Assembly (NCBI GenBank): GCA_963575745.1
Contig: CAUYUJ010021068.1
Span: forward strand, 57,527-121,526
Direction: 5' to 3'
DNA: 64,000 bases
From: Prorocentrum cordatum
Lineage: Eukaryota; Sar; Dinophyceae; Prorocentrales; Prorocentraceae
A program made the translations under genes and the position numbers. Position 1 is the stretch's first letter; the number at the start of each line of letters is the position of its first letter. Under the pieces are notes generated by a model. It was not told the origin of the DNA. It was given only the letters and a program-made list of their open reading frames with translations, and did not search any database. This document shows positions 21,766 through 32,451 of the stretch, piece by piece.

Positions 21766-23169
21766 GGCTCCGCGCCCCGGGCGTCGCTCGGGCGCGCGCG
21801 CGGATATAGCTTCTGCCGCGCTGCGGCGCAAGAGAGCTTGCCGAGCCTTCTCCTGCTCCTGCTCTTCCTCGTCATCCCCAGCCGCTCCGCGCGAGCCGTG
21901 CGCATCGACGCGTGCTCTTCCTGCTGTCCCTGCGCCCAGGTCAGCGCCCCGAGTGACAGCGACAGCGCGTCCAGTCTCGACAGCCAAGCCTCCCAGATCG
22001 TCAGCGGCATCATGGACCCGCATCCGATGTTTCTTTCTTTTTCTCTCTCTCTCTCTCTCTATGTCTCTCTAGTTCTTTCTATATTTGTGTGTCCCTCTTG
22101 TTCTCTTGCTAAGGCTTCGCCCCCCACAATCGTACAACGCGTGTTGCTCCTGAGGTTTTTCCCTGACCGTGTAGGCAGAGAGGTAGGCGTTCCAGAGTTC
22201 TCGGGGGAAACACTTGTTTATGCAGTTAGCTAGAGGACCACCATAACCATTTGCCGCTGTTTTGCCCGTGCCCTTCAGATGCATGTCCTTGTTTGCGCAC
22301 TTCAATGCAGCTTCTTTCACGGCTACTGCTCTTACCAGTTTCGCGTAAAATTTCGTAGCCAGCTTTTTCATACGCAATGTTCATGACAATGTCATGGTGA
22401 CGCTCTCCGACGGCACCCGTGCCGCTTGGTGTCAGACGCCTTTGCATGTCGCTTCGCGAGGCCCGATCAGGAATCAATCCATGTTCAGCCGATAGCAAGC
22501 AGTATACGGTAAGCCGTAGCAATCAGCACCAAGCGCCAGCAGGCGATTGCCGACAATAGCAGGCAATAGCAAGCAATGCACCGAAGGGCAGCCAGCAACG
22601 CAATTGATCACCACCAAGTCAGCAATTGAAAGTACTACCAGTCGATAGCAGTCAGTTGGATGTGGCAGTTATCACGCACTGTTTAGCAATATCAAACAAT
22701 CTCAATTGCGAGCATGCGTGCAATGTATGACCCGCTTGCGGGTTCACTAATCATACATACATGTGACCCGTAGGAGGTGCCTTGTTCTGCGAATCGCCCG
22801 TAGGAACCTGATGGTCGTTTGGAGGCCTTCCAGGATCTTCTGTGATCCACGACGGAGGGATTTTTTTGTTGAAGAGCGAGTTGGCGGTAGGAGGAGAAAC
22901 ATACCGAATTGGCCGATGTTGAGAGGCGCTTGAGTCTATGCCAGGGCTGTTTGGAGGTTCTATATTTTTTTGGGGGGCTCTGCTGGGGCTTATTGTTCGA
23001 GGCATTTCGATGCTGATTGGCGTCCCTTGGGAGGCCTCCGCGTCTTGGGCCAGATCGGAAGCATGTTGTAGGCCAGCTGGGGGGGCTCTGGGGACATCTT
23101 GGGCTGTCATATGCTCGGGTGCCTGAGGATCCTCTCGGAGGCTGCTGAAGTCCGTCGTGGGGCCTCTGG
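21766..23169. other. No gene firmly supported
   Basis: A plus-strand frame from 21838 begins with a leader-like run (PSLLLLLLFLVIPSRSARA) and a Cys-rich stretch but has no ATG ahead of it, so it could be an exon only. A CTCTCT run lies at 22037-22065. From 22490 to 22700, GCAAT/AGCAATAGC short repeats dominate. A GACCCGCTTGCGGGTTC palindrome is at about 22731-22747. Confidence 0.4.
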
Positions 23170-23175
23170 GCCTAA

Positions 23176-23336
23176 CATTAAGTCGGGCCTGTCCCTCTTC
23201 AGGGGGAATATTCGAAAATAGTAAGAAATAGGCAGGGGACGTTGTTTCGAGTATTTTTGGGTATTTTGTTGAATGTATTTTGTCAGTTTTTGTCTTTCGT
23301 CCAAAATCCCCCTGTAGGGGGATAGGCCCGACCTAA
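23176..23336 (+). mobile_element. GTCGGGC TIR element, complete copy (161 bp)
   Basis: Left end TTAAGTCGGGCCTGTCCCTC, right end TCGTCCAAAATCCCCCTGTA, then GGGGGATAGGCCCGACCTAA. The flanks share GCCTAA (23170-23175 and 23337-23342), a likely 6-bp target duplication. The interior contains GAATATTCGAAAATAGTAAG and GGGGACGTTGTTTCGAGTAT. Confidence 0.85.
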
Positions 23337-23342
23337 GCCTAA

Positions 23343-24545
23343 AAGTGTGGAGTGTAAACAAACATACAGCAATTTGTGGATTCTGTCGGCTTGTGTCTTT
23401 GGGGGTCAGTTCCAGTCCATGGCGTACCTTGTCCTGAGCAAGATCTTCGGCACCGCCTGTACTCTGAGCCCTCCGGCCGCCTGAGGCGCCGCCCGCCCGC
23501 GCCCTGTCTCCCCAATTAGGGCTACCCGCGCCCCGTTTAGCCCTTGACCGGAAGGGGCCCGCTCCCGACCCGCAGACCAAAAAAGTCTTTGGGGGTCTCT
23601 CCGCGCGGCCATCTTTGCCCCTCGCATGTGCTCCTCGGGGCCACACGGGGGCCAGCATGGAGGTTCCTTGGGCGGCGCCGTCTGGGGTCCATCTGGGAGC
23701 TCTTGTGAGAGTTACGGCTCCGCGAGCGATCTGGATAGCCCCTCGGGTGACCGTGAAGGGCCTCGAGCACGTGGGGCCGCCCCCACCCGGACCAGGGGAA
23801 GGGAGGGGGGACGGCCAAACAACCCACACGCCTTCTCACCCCCCATGGGAGGCGCGGGTCGGCGCACTCTCTCTCCCCCTGCTCTTCCGAGGCCTATCTG
23901 CCGGGTGCCCTGGAGGGTCCGCACGGGCCCCTCCTGGCTGCCTGCCGCGGGACTGCCTGGAGTCCTCCAGCCGAACGGAGGCTTGCGGACCGGGGGCGCC
24001 GCGGAGAGCCCTGCAGCTGGCGTGCTCTGCCTCCTCGGGCCTCTGCATGCCAGGCGTCGGGCCGCCTCGAAGCCGCCCTGGGTCGAGGTGGGGCCGGCCC
24101 GCCTGGAGCCCTCGAGACGGGTCTCGGGGGCCGGCTCGCCGGGCTAGCACTGGGCACCCTTTGGAGGCCTTTCCGGTGGGGTGCCGGTGGGGTGCCGGTG
24201 CAGATCTGACGCTTTTGTTGTTGCCATTTTGTGTGTCTTGGTTGTGTGTTGCTTCCTGCGCGTCCCGCCCGTAGCCCGACGGGCGCCTGCACCCGCTTCG
24301 GCACGCTTGCGCCCGCCGGCGTAACAATTTTTGCCGTGCTTCCGCTTTTGTGTGGCGCATTGAGAAGGGTTCCCGTTGGCCTCTCGGATCCCTTTCGGGG
24401 ACCTCGTACACCTCCTTTGTTCTTCCTGTCTCCGCGTCCTGGGGCTGGCCCGGAAGGAGACGTTCCTGCACGAGAACGAGCTGGAGCCGGGGGAGATGGA
24501 GTGTCTGGTCGGGTGGCGCGAGGAGGGATGAGGCGGAAGGCAGGA
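23343..24545. other. No gene recognised
   Basis: GC-rich sequence with overlapping frames on both strands and no known motif. Confidence 0.4.
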
Positions 24546-24549
24546 CGGG

Positions 24550-24710
24550 GTGCTGATGACTACGACGATGACATTCATGATGGTGATGATGGTGGCGATG
24601 CCGATGACGATGCCGACTGCGATTATACTTCTGACGGTGATGATGATGGTGATGACGGTGATGATGCTGATGATGCTGATGATGGTCAGGCTGATGATGG
24701 CGACGACGAT

Positions 24711-24741
<31 letters not shown>

Positions 24742-24742
24742 T

Positions 24743-24789
<47 letters not shown>

Positions 24790-25048
24790 GCGATCATGAC
24801 GATAATCACGCAACGACTATGATGATGAATGAGAGGAGGCGGAGGAGGAAAAGGAGGGGGGAGACGGGCAGGCCGCCGCCCCCTGGGGCAGAATTTTTTA
24901 GCACTCCGCTTCCGCCTTGTCCTCGGCATCGTCCTCGCAGTCATCTCCTCGTCCTCGTCCTCGTCCTTCTCTTCTTCGTTGTCGTCTCCGACGCCGGCGC
25001 CGTGTCGGCGTTGGCGTCGGAGTCGGTTTCGGCGCCGGCGTCGGCGTG

Positions 25049-25132
<84 letters not shown>

Positions 25133-25153
25133 GTCGTCTCGTCGTCGTCGCCT

Positions 25154-25218
<65 letters not shown>

Positions 25219-25570
25219 CTTGTCGTCGCGTCGTCGTCGTCGTCGTCGTCGTTGTCTTGGTCCCAGAGTCGTGTTCGATTCAGCACGGCTCCCACGCGGG
25301 CCCAACCCTGGGGGATAATGACTTGGTGCACCTCCTCCTCCTCCTCCTTCTCTTCTCGTCGTTGTCGTCGTCGTCGTCGTCGGTGTCGTCCTCGTCGTTG
25401 TAGTTGTCGTCCTGGGTTCGTATTCGATTCTGCACCGCATCCCCGCAGGCCGATCTCCAGCCGAGGGACAATTACTCTGCACGCGTCGTCGTTGTCCTCG
25501 TCGTCGTCGTCGTCGTCGTCGTCGACGCAGGCCGATCTCCCGCCGAGGAACAATTACTCTGCACTCCTCG

Positions 25571-25602
<32 letters not shown>

Positions 25603-25620
25603 GTCGTCCTGGCATCGCGT
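24550..25620. repeat. TGA and TCG triplet microsatellites with an interspersed unit
   Basis: TGATGATGC-type repeats to about 24825, a short unique bridge, then (TCG)n to 25620. Inside the TCG block a non-triplet unit recurs: GGCCGATCTCCAGCCGAGGG at 25451 and GGCCGATCTCCCGCCGAGGA at 25531, each followed by ACAATTACTCTGCAC. A more diverged version lies at 25258-25330. Confidence 0.85.
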
Positions 25621-26460
25621 CCGACTCCTGCGTGGCGCACGGGCACGCCCTGCCACACGGGCCAAGCGCGGGCGCTGGCTGAAGGCTGGGCCGCGCCGTG
25701 CCACCGACTTTTTGGAGGGGTCCGCGCAGTGCCCCATGACAGCCACGACAAGGCCGCTCGCCCTCCTGGCTCCTCGCTCATCCACAGCCGCTCCTCTGGT
25801 GCCTGCGAGTGTCCCATCCCCCATCGTGCCTCGCGGAGCAGAGCGCCAACCACGCCCTCCCTCCGCAGAAGAGCCTCCGCCGCCACGCCGCCGCCGGCGT
25901 TCGTCCTCCGCGCGGCTGCCGCGAGCGGGCGCCGCCGCCGGCGCCGCGGGTCCGCCGCCGCGCCGGCCCGCCCGCGAGGACCTTCAGAAGGACTCTCTAC
26001 GGTTCCTCGCTCGCCCACATCCGCGCCGCGTCGCGCCATCCGCTCGGACCCAGCCCCGTTCAGGCTGCCGCGAGCACCCCGGGTGCGCGCCGAGGCGGGG
26101 CGGCGCGAGCGGCGGCCCTCGCGGCCGGCTCGCGCCGCGTGGGGCGCAGCGGTGGGCCCGGCGCGGGCGTGCAGGGACGAGCGCGCCGCCAGCAGGCCCC
26201 ATTTTCGCGCAGCGTCGGACTGTCTGCGCTGCCAGGAAGCATCGCAGAACAACGATCGGCATAATCACATAATCCTTCCGCGAGGTCCGGCGGGCCCTCC
26301 ATTTTGCAAGCATGGGGTGGGAAGGAGGGCCTTCTGTGCTCACGCCACCACAGCGATCGTTTTCCCGAGGGCCTCATCGCCTGGAACTGCCACCCGGTGT
26401 ATAGAATCGCACCCCGTGGCCGATGTGAATTGGAAAGAAGTGTCATGGCCTGACGGCTCC
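25621..26460. other. No gene recognised
   Basis: GC-rich DNA between two triplet arrays. Frames are rich in Arg, Ala and Pro on both strands. Confidence 0.4.
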
Positions 26461-26466
26461 ATCGTG

Positions 26467-26530
<64 letters not shown>

Positions 26531-26657
26531 GCATCAGCATCAGCATCAGCATCAGCATTAGCATCAGCATCAGCATCAGCATCAGCATCAGCATCAGCAT
26601 CAGCATTAGCATTAGCATTAGCATTAGCATTAGCATCAGCATCAGCATCAGCATCAG

Positions 26658-26689
<32 letters not shown>

Positions 26690-26875
26690 CCATCACCATC
26701 ACTATCACCATCACCATCACCATCACCATCACCATCACCATCATCATCATCATCATCGTCAGCATCATCAGCATCATCAGCATCATCACCATCATTCTCT
26801 TCACCATCAAGCATCTTCATCGTCGTCGTTGTCAGCATCAATCACCACCACCAACAGCATCAGCATCATCATCAG

Positions 26876-26924
<49 letters not shown>

Positions 26925-27018
26925 TTCATTTTCATCATCATCATCATCATCATCATCATCTTCATCATCTTCATCATCTTCATCATCTTCATCATCGTCA
27001 TCTTCATCTTCATCACCA
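26461..27018. repeat. (ATC/AGC/ACC/TTC)n microsatellite, about 560 bp
   Basis: Blocks of pure ATC, then CAGCAT, then ACCATC, then ATCTTC triplets. The stepwise change of unit suggests successive slippage expansions. Confidence 0.95.
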
Positions 27019-27364
27019 TCCTTCGCAACCCGCCTGCTCTACCTGAACGCCTGGGCCCGCCTTCCCGACCCGCCTGTTAGGGTCTACCCACCCCGATCTG
27101 CCCGTCTGGTTCTGCCAGATATTTTCTACTACTAGCCCCCCTCCTGCTACTCTCTCTCGAACTCCATCCTCCTCCCTCTCCTTTGTCTCTTCCTTCCATC
27201 CGTCCTCTCTTCCCCTTCCTTAGGGGCTGCACGAAATACGTTGCAGGTAAGAAAGATTTACCCCCAAGGGGTACGATCGAAGACGAACTGGGCGGGTCTC
27301 AAGGGTTCGGGATATACGTGTTGGAGGGCACGCGAGTAGATAAGAGCGAACAGTCTTACACTTG
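27019..27364. other. Unassigned; possible 23-nt micro-exon at 27224-27246
   Basis: A pyrimidine-rich tract ends CCTTCCTTAG at 27223, followed by 23 bases and then GTAAGAAAG at 27247. The two splice-like signals are good, but nothing links them to a coding frame. Confidence 0.2.
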
Positions 27365-27695
27365 GTGTTATGGTTGTTGCTGCTGTTGCTGTTGGTGTTG
27401 CTGAGGTTGTTGTTGTGGTTGTTGCTGCTGTTGTTCTTGCTGTTGTTGTTGGTGTTTTTGTTGCTGTTGCTACTGGTGTCGCCGCTCTTGTTGTTGCTGC
27501 GTTTTCTCCCCCGTTTTCTTTTCATATATATATATATATATGCACACTATTTGTTTTTCTATTTTTTTGTGTTTGGTTTGTTTGGTTTATTTGTTATCTT
27601 TGTTGGCGTTGTTGTTGTTGTTGCTGCCGTTGTTCATCTTGTTGTTACTATTATTATGGTTGTGGTTGTGGTTGTGGTTGTGGTTGTGGTTGTGG

Positions 27696-27741
<46 letters not shown>

Positions 27742-27810
27742 GGTTGTGGTTGTGGTTGTGGTTGTGGTTGTGGTTGTGGTTATGGTTGTTGTTGTTGTTG
27801 CTGTTGTTGT
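27365..27810. repeat. (GTT/GCT/GTG)n microsatellite with (TA)n
   Basis: TTGTTGTTG and TGTGGTTGTGG repeats flank a short (TA)n at 27526-27541 and a T-rich segment. Confidence 0.9.
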
Positions 27811-29034
27811 TGGCGTTGGCTCCTTTTTAGTTTTGTATCTCTTTCGCAATCAAAAATGCACCCAGGAAGCTCGTGAGGATAATTAGGGGGGCATTCGTTG
27901 TGTTCGTCGCCTTGGGCACTCCACAGAACGATGCGGACAACGTGCAGGTGGACGATGGGTACACACCTGCTGCCACCTGTGCGGGCACCTGTGCCACGCG
28001 CACGAGCACGTAGTGCCCTTCCCGCTGGGGAAGCGCAGGGACATCGAACCGTCCGCGGCAAGTCCCTCCACCGTGCCGGCCCGGCGCTCTGCGTGGCGAC
28101 TTGTTCGGGGAGCGCACGGAACTCCCGCAGCGTGTGACACCTCGTGCCCCCAGGCTTGGCAGGGGCTGTCACGCGAGACGCGCTCTTCCGCTTCGTGCCG
28201 GGGCGCCTCTCCTCGTGTCCGCCGTCGTCGTTGTTCCTCGCCTCCCCTCCTCTCTTGGGGCCCCTTGGGGGCCTCCCGGGGGGAGTCTCGGAGGCCTCCT
28301 GGGGGTGTTTTTTGGGGGCCCTCCGGAGCCCCTTGGAGGCTCTCTGGGCCGACTCGGGGGCGCTCTTGGGCAGCCTGGCGCCCTCGGATTCCGCCTCCGG
28401 GGTTTCTCCGGGCCGTCCGGAGGCGCTCCTGGCGGCCCTGCAGGGTCGCCTTTGGGATCTCGGGTGCCGTTGGAGCCTCCTTGGGCAGTCTTGGCCGTCT
28501 TGAGGCCCTCTTGAGGGCTTCTTGGGCAGTCTTGAGCTGACGGAGGCCCGAAAACACGAGATCGCGACACACATTACAGCATCAAGGGAACTCGACGATT
28601 GAAGCCCACTTTGGGCCGTCTTGGGAACCCCCTTTGGGGTTGTCCTGAGGCCACCTCGGGACGTCTTGGGGCCCTCTTGGGCCTCCTGGGAGGCCTCCCG
28701 GGCAATCCCGGCGGCCTTGGTGGCCGTCGCCCGCAATCTTGGCAGCGTCGCAGGCCCTTTGGAGAGCCCCAGGGAGAGAGGCGCCGGGGAGCCCCTCGGC
28801 AGGGGCGCCAGGGCCAGGGGGCGGGGGCGGAGGCCTCAAGCGCAGCGCCTGCGCGTGCCCTGTCATTCGGTGGGGCCGCAGCTTCTTGCCGGTGCCTGGG
28901 GCGCAGCGGTCTGCTGTGCGGCGCGCGCGCGCGGGAGCGGCGCAGCCGACGGCAGGACGGGCATCCTCCCTGTTCCCTGGTGCTCCCCTGGTCCTGGTCC
29001 ACGTCTTTCTTGCTCATCCTGCTCCTCTGCTTTC
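27811..29034. other. No gene recognised; CTTGG-rich tract at 28230-28720
   Basis: The CTTGG/GGCCTC tract resembles the one at 3570-5330 and may be a dispersed copy of that low-complexity family. The frame of the protease is open from 28739 but has no recognisable domain before 29084. Confidence 0.45.
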
Positions 29035-29057
29035 TCCGTGGTCGTTTTCGCTCGAAG
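29035..29057 (+). other. Relict spliced-leader sequence upstream of the protease
   Basis: The 23 bases align with the SL at 17 of 21 core positions (from CCGT) with one inserted G. The conserved part reads GTTTTCGCTCGAAG against ATTTTGGCTC-AAG. It ends 26 bases before the start codon at 29084, the position expected for a relict in a 5' UTR. Confidence 0.6.
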
Positions 29058-29083
29058 AACACGTTCGTTGTACCTTGTCTCCC

Positions 29084-31152
29084 ATGCTGGTCGCCCGAGC
29101 AGCGTTGGTGGTGGCCGCCGCCAGCATAGCTCTGGCACTGCACGCCTCCGTGCCAAGCGAGCCACATGGTGCTCTCAGTCTTTTAGATCGCAGGGGCAGT
29201 GACCATCAAACGGAGCAGAACTCGTGGCTCGGCGACAAGTCCTGGCAGGTTTTGACTAACTACAACGATGTCCAGTACGTTGCGTACCTCGAGGTGGGGG
29301 GCCAAACAATCGCGGGAATAGTCGACACGGGTTCCTTCGAGCTGGCCGTGTTCTCCACGGTCTGCGACACGTGCGGCAAGTCAACCCTGTACAACCCCTC
29401 GCTGAGCCCGAACCACACCAACGGGAAGCTCATGTCCAACCAGAGGTACGGCAGCGGCGGAACAACGTCGGTTGAGGCCGCCGACATGGTCTCGATCGGG
29501 CCGTACGCGCCCAAGCTCCAGTCATTTTGGGAGGTCATTTCGACCACGATGCCAGTGCTGGACAGGTCGATGTTCCAGGCCATCATTGGCCTTGGCCCAC
29601 CGGAGACGCCCGTCGCGGACGCCACGGTGCGCCTGAAGGCCACCGTGCACAACATAAGCAGCTACAGGAAGCAGGGCCTGGACGTGCCCTCCGAACTTCT
29701 GCTGAAGGAGAAAGAAAGGGTGAAGGTGTTGGAGGCGGCGCAACGTAGGATTACGATGTTGGACAACTTCGAGACGAAGATGTTCTCGGTATGCATCGGC
29801 AAGAAGCCGAGCTCGGACGGCTACCTGATCTGGAACGACACCGCGCCGCTGTTGAAGCCCGAGTATTTCATGCGCCTGCCAGTGGTGGGCAACCACACCT
29901 GGAGCGTTTCCCTGCAGGAGCCTCAGATCGCGTACCCTCCGACAGCTAACGATAGATCAAGAGACGGAAGGTCGCTGGGCTGCGAGGGCGGTTGCGGGGC
30001 GCTTTTGGATAGCGGCACGTCGCTCTTGGCGATACCCGGCAATGTGATCAGCGAATTAGTCATGGTCACGCTCGATCCAGGGTTCAATTGCAGCAACATG
30101 TGGGACTTGCCCTCGATAAAGCTCAAGCTTGGCGGCCAGGAAATCTTCCTGCCTCCCGACACCTTCATCTCGGAGGTGGCCGATGACAACGTACCGGCGT
30201 ACCTCCAGAGCTTCGTGCGCCTCCGGCGCCTGCGCAGTATGCACAACGGCTCGAGCCGCCAGAGGCCAGGGGGACGCTGCGACTTCATGGTGATGGAGTC
30301 GACGGCGATGACCGCCAATGGCCCGCTGTGGATTCTGGGCGTGCCCTTCTTCAGGCAGTATGGAGTCGGGCATGTCCCTCTACGTCTACAGCAGGAATAT
30401 TCAAACATAGTAAAAACATGAGATGATGGGGACGATTTTTGGAGTATTTTTGACTATTCTGCAGTCTGTTTTTAGACTATTTTTGTCCTTTCTTTCACAA
30501 TCCGCCTGTAGAAGGACATGCCCGACCTACAGTGGAGGCCCATGCCAGGAAACACCCCGCTTGCCTCCAGGGTGCCCTGGGTTTCTTGGGTTTCGATGGT
30601 GTTGCGATGGGAAGCGTGACGTTCCCACACCAAAAAGCAATGGACGTCCTGGGGTCTCAGGGTTGGGTTTCTTGTGGAAGGTTTCTTGTGGCCGGGCCCC
30701 TACTGTAGTCCAGGCAGTACTACACCACCTTCGAGGTCTCGGGCCGCTCGAAAGAGCACCGGGCCGTGCACCTCGCGAGGGCCTCGGAGAACTGCTATCC
30801 AGCCGCCCCTGGGGACGACCCGAAGTTCCCACCCCGGGCCGAGCTCTACCAGCGACTCATTGATCTCGGGGGCGGCAAAGGGGGGGTGATGACTAGGGGG
30901 GTGGATATCATTCGAAGAAGAACAAAAACACATAATGGCGTGGGCCATTGTATCTCCCCAGATCTAATGGCACCTCTTCTTATTTCAACACGTTCGCGGC
31001 CCCCCGCCCCTGGGCCGCGCACATGCCTAGGGCCACGATTTGCACATCCCCTCTTGGATACCCCCCTCTTGGCCGCCCCCGATGATCCTGCCAAGCTCTG
31101 GGTGCCGCCATCCATACACAGCGCACTGAGGTCCGACTATGTGTTTTTGTGA
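29084..31152 (+). CDS. Pepsin-type (A1) aspartic protease
   Basis: Modelled as 29084-30354 joined to 30714-31152. The product begins with a signal peptide (MLVARAALVVAAASIALAL), so it enters the secretory path. The first catalytic motif is VDTGS (Asp81, codon 29324), followed by a YGSG flap-like turn. The second is LLDSGTS (Asp309, codon 30008), and WILGVPFFRQYYT marks the C-terminal lobe. Between the lobes lies a charged insert of about 70 residues (LKEKERVKVLEAAQRR region) that ordinary pepsins lack. Several NXS/T sites are present. Without splicing, the frame runs through the intron repeat to a stop at 30421, which would cut off the last strand of the fold. The C-terminus after 30865 is uncertain because a TIR repeat (30866-31082) is read through in frame. 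Two catalytic Asp residues and the fold motifs are intact, so an active enzyme is likely; its substrate is unknown. Confidence 0.85.
30361..30530 (+). mobile_element. GTCGGGC TIR element, complete copy (170 bp)
   Basis: Left end GAGTCGGGCATGTCCCTCTA, right end TCCGCCTGTAGAAGGACATG, then CCCGACCTA. The interior GAATATTCAAACATAGTAAA and GGGGACGATTTTTGGAGTAT match the other copies. Its left end supplies about 19 spurious codons and a stop to the unspliced protease frame. Confidence 0.85.
30537..30711 (+). repeat. Dispersed ~175-bp repeat, copy 2
   Basis: Very similar to 63422-63597 over the whole length (GCTTGCCTCCAGGGTGCCCT, CCTGGGGTCTCAGGGTTGGG, GGGCCCCTACTGTAGTCCA). It forms the 3' half of the protease intron and supplies the TAGTCCAG acceptor. 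Confidence 0.9.
30866..31082 (+). mobile_element. Third TIR family, copy B
   Basis: Ends TCGGGGGCGGCAAAGGGGGG and, inverted, CCCCCCTCTTGGCCGCCCCC. Flanked by TGATC at 30861-30865 and 31083-31087. It shares GTGGATATCAT, ATCTCCCCAGAT and GGCACCTCTTCTTATTTC with copy A. The protease frame is open across it, so it either adds coding sequence or is another intron whose removal would give a short C-terminus (..IDPAKLW..). Confidence 0.6.
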
Positions 31153-31697
31153 GGCGTTAGGCCTCTCGCTGTTGACCTTGCCAGGGCGTTTCCCCTTTTG
31201 ACCTCTCAGTTTACCGCCGGGTAGGGGCGGGGAAGCGGACTGCATACGTTTTTCTTCTGTGCAGGCTAAGACGTGCCAGACCTTTGCAGACTTGGCCTGA
31301 TCCTGAAATGTTGATGGTGGCGGTGCTGCTGATTGTGCTGCTGGTGCTTCTGCGGTGCTTCCGTTGCTGCTGCCCACGCTGCTGCCGATGCCGATCCCTG
31401 TCCTCCGCCTTGTCCTCCTCGTTGTCCTCCTCCTCCTCCGTTTCCCCCCGTTTGTTCTGATCCTTGCTCCTCCTGATCCTGCTGCTCCTGTTGCGTGTTT
31501 TGCATGCTCGGCGCGCCCACGACCATTGACCCCGTACACGTCTGACACTCCCGGTTGGCTGAACCACGGGATCAAGGCTGATCGCCCGCGCCGCCTTGAC
31601 GGCGGCCGCCGCCAGGGCAGTGCTGGCGCTGCACCCCACACTGAATAATTGAGAACCGCGGAACCCTACCGCGCTGTTTCTGCCCACAGGTGATCTG
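31153..31697. other. No gene firmly supported
   Basis: A minus-strand frame from 31687 (MGRNSAVGFRGSQLF, then a Glu/Arg/Gln-rich part) begins beside the next TIR element and could be an exon, but it has no recognisable domain. Confidence 0.35.
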
Positions 31698-31704
31698 ATC
31701 CTAG

Positions 31705-31855
31705 TCTTACTTGAATTGGGAATGTCCCTCTACAGGAGGAAAATTCAAAAACAGTCAAAAGTCTGGGGACTATTTTCTGACTATTCTTGGTTATCTTTTG
31801 GCAACTTTGGTTTTGCTCGTCCAAAATTCGACTGTAAGAGGACATGCCCGACCTA
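31705..31855 (+). mobile_element. GTCGGGC TIR element, complete copy (151 bp)
   Basis: Left end TTGAATTGGGAATGTCCCTC, right end TTCGACTGTAAGAGGACATG, then CCCGACCTA. Flanked by a perfect 7-bp direct repeat, ATCCTAG (31698-31704 and 31856-31862). Confidence 0.85.
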
Positions 31856-31862
31856 ATCCTAG

Positions 31863-32218
31863 CTGGCATCTTCTTCTGGGTCTAGCTGGCACTTGCGCTT
31901 TCTGTTGGCATGTGCTGCCGTTCGAGGATGGTGCGCGCAGGCATCTGGCCCCCGTGCCCTGCCGGTGCAGGTGAGCCGTGTGCCACCTTGACTTGCGAGA
32001 GAACCAGGCACGTGTAGGTTTTGAGTCCGAGCAGGGGTGGAAATGTGGGGACTTCTCTGCCCGTGCTCATGCATCAAAATGCATGCAGTGACGCACGTGA
32101 GCGGGAATGCGCCCACCGTCCCTTCCTTTCGTCCTCTCGGCGGCTCGACCGACGACGAGCCACTCCGGCAGTTGAGTCTCGGGAAGTCGCTCGGGGAGCC
32201 AGTGGATGTCAGGCGGGA
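31863..32218. other. No gene recognised
   Basis: Unique sequence with open frames on both strands but no motif. Confidence 0.4.
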
Positions 32219-32451
32219 GTTGTACGGATCCCCCCGCTGGATTTCGAGAAACGAGGGGTACTCCAGATTTCGTAGTAAAGGGAGGGGGGTCTCATTTCGG
32301 GGGGGGGTCTCTTCCAGGCTATCTTGGAGGGCCTGGGGGGTCTGGGGACGATGTTTTGGAGGGTTCTCCCACGGGGGAGGTCTGAAATGGCTTGTCTTGG
32401 AGGGTCCAGACCCCCTCCCTTTTATTACGAAATCTGGAGTACCCGTACAAC
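32219..32451. mobile_element. Inverted-repeat element, about 230 bp
   Basis: GGGTACTCCAGATTTCGTAG at 32256 is mirrored by CGAAATCTGGAGTACCC ending at 32444. The arms extend inward to AAAGGGAGGGGGTCT and AGACCCCCTCCCTTTT and outward to GTTGTAC and GTACAAC. The left arm carries about 28 extra bases between GTTGTACGG and GGGTACTCC. Confidence 0.65.

Larger units (their letters stand above)
30355..30713 (+). mobile_element. Composite introner-like intron in the protease gene
   Basis: CAGGCAGTA occurs at 30352-30360 and again at 30711-30719. Removing 30355-30713 (donor CAG|GCAGTA, acceptor GTCCAG|GCAG) restores FFRQYYTTFEV in frame, which is the conserved A1 C-terminal strand. A GT-AG alternative (30358-30713) would add one Gln. 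The intron consists of a GTCGGGC TIR element (30361-30530) followed directly by a copy of the ~175-bp repeat (30537-30711). Confidence 0.75.

Noticed and set aside
22514-22533. SL-like CCGTAGCAATCAGCACCAAG
   Set aside because: The first seven bases match the SL but the middle does not. It lies in a GCAAT-rich repetitive segment with no gene after it.
25411-25440. tRNA T-arm-like GGGTTCGTATTCGATTC
   Set aside because: No acceptor, D or anticodon stems could be paired around it. It is part of the unit interspersed in the TCG array.
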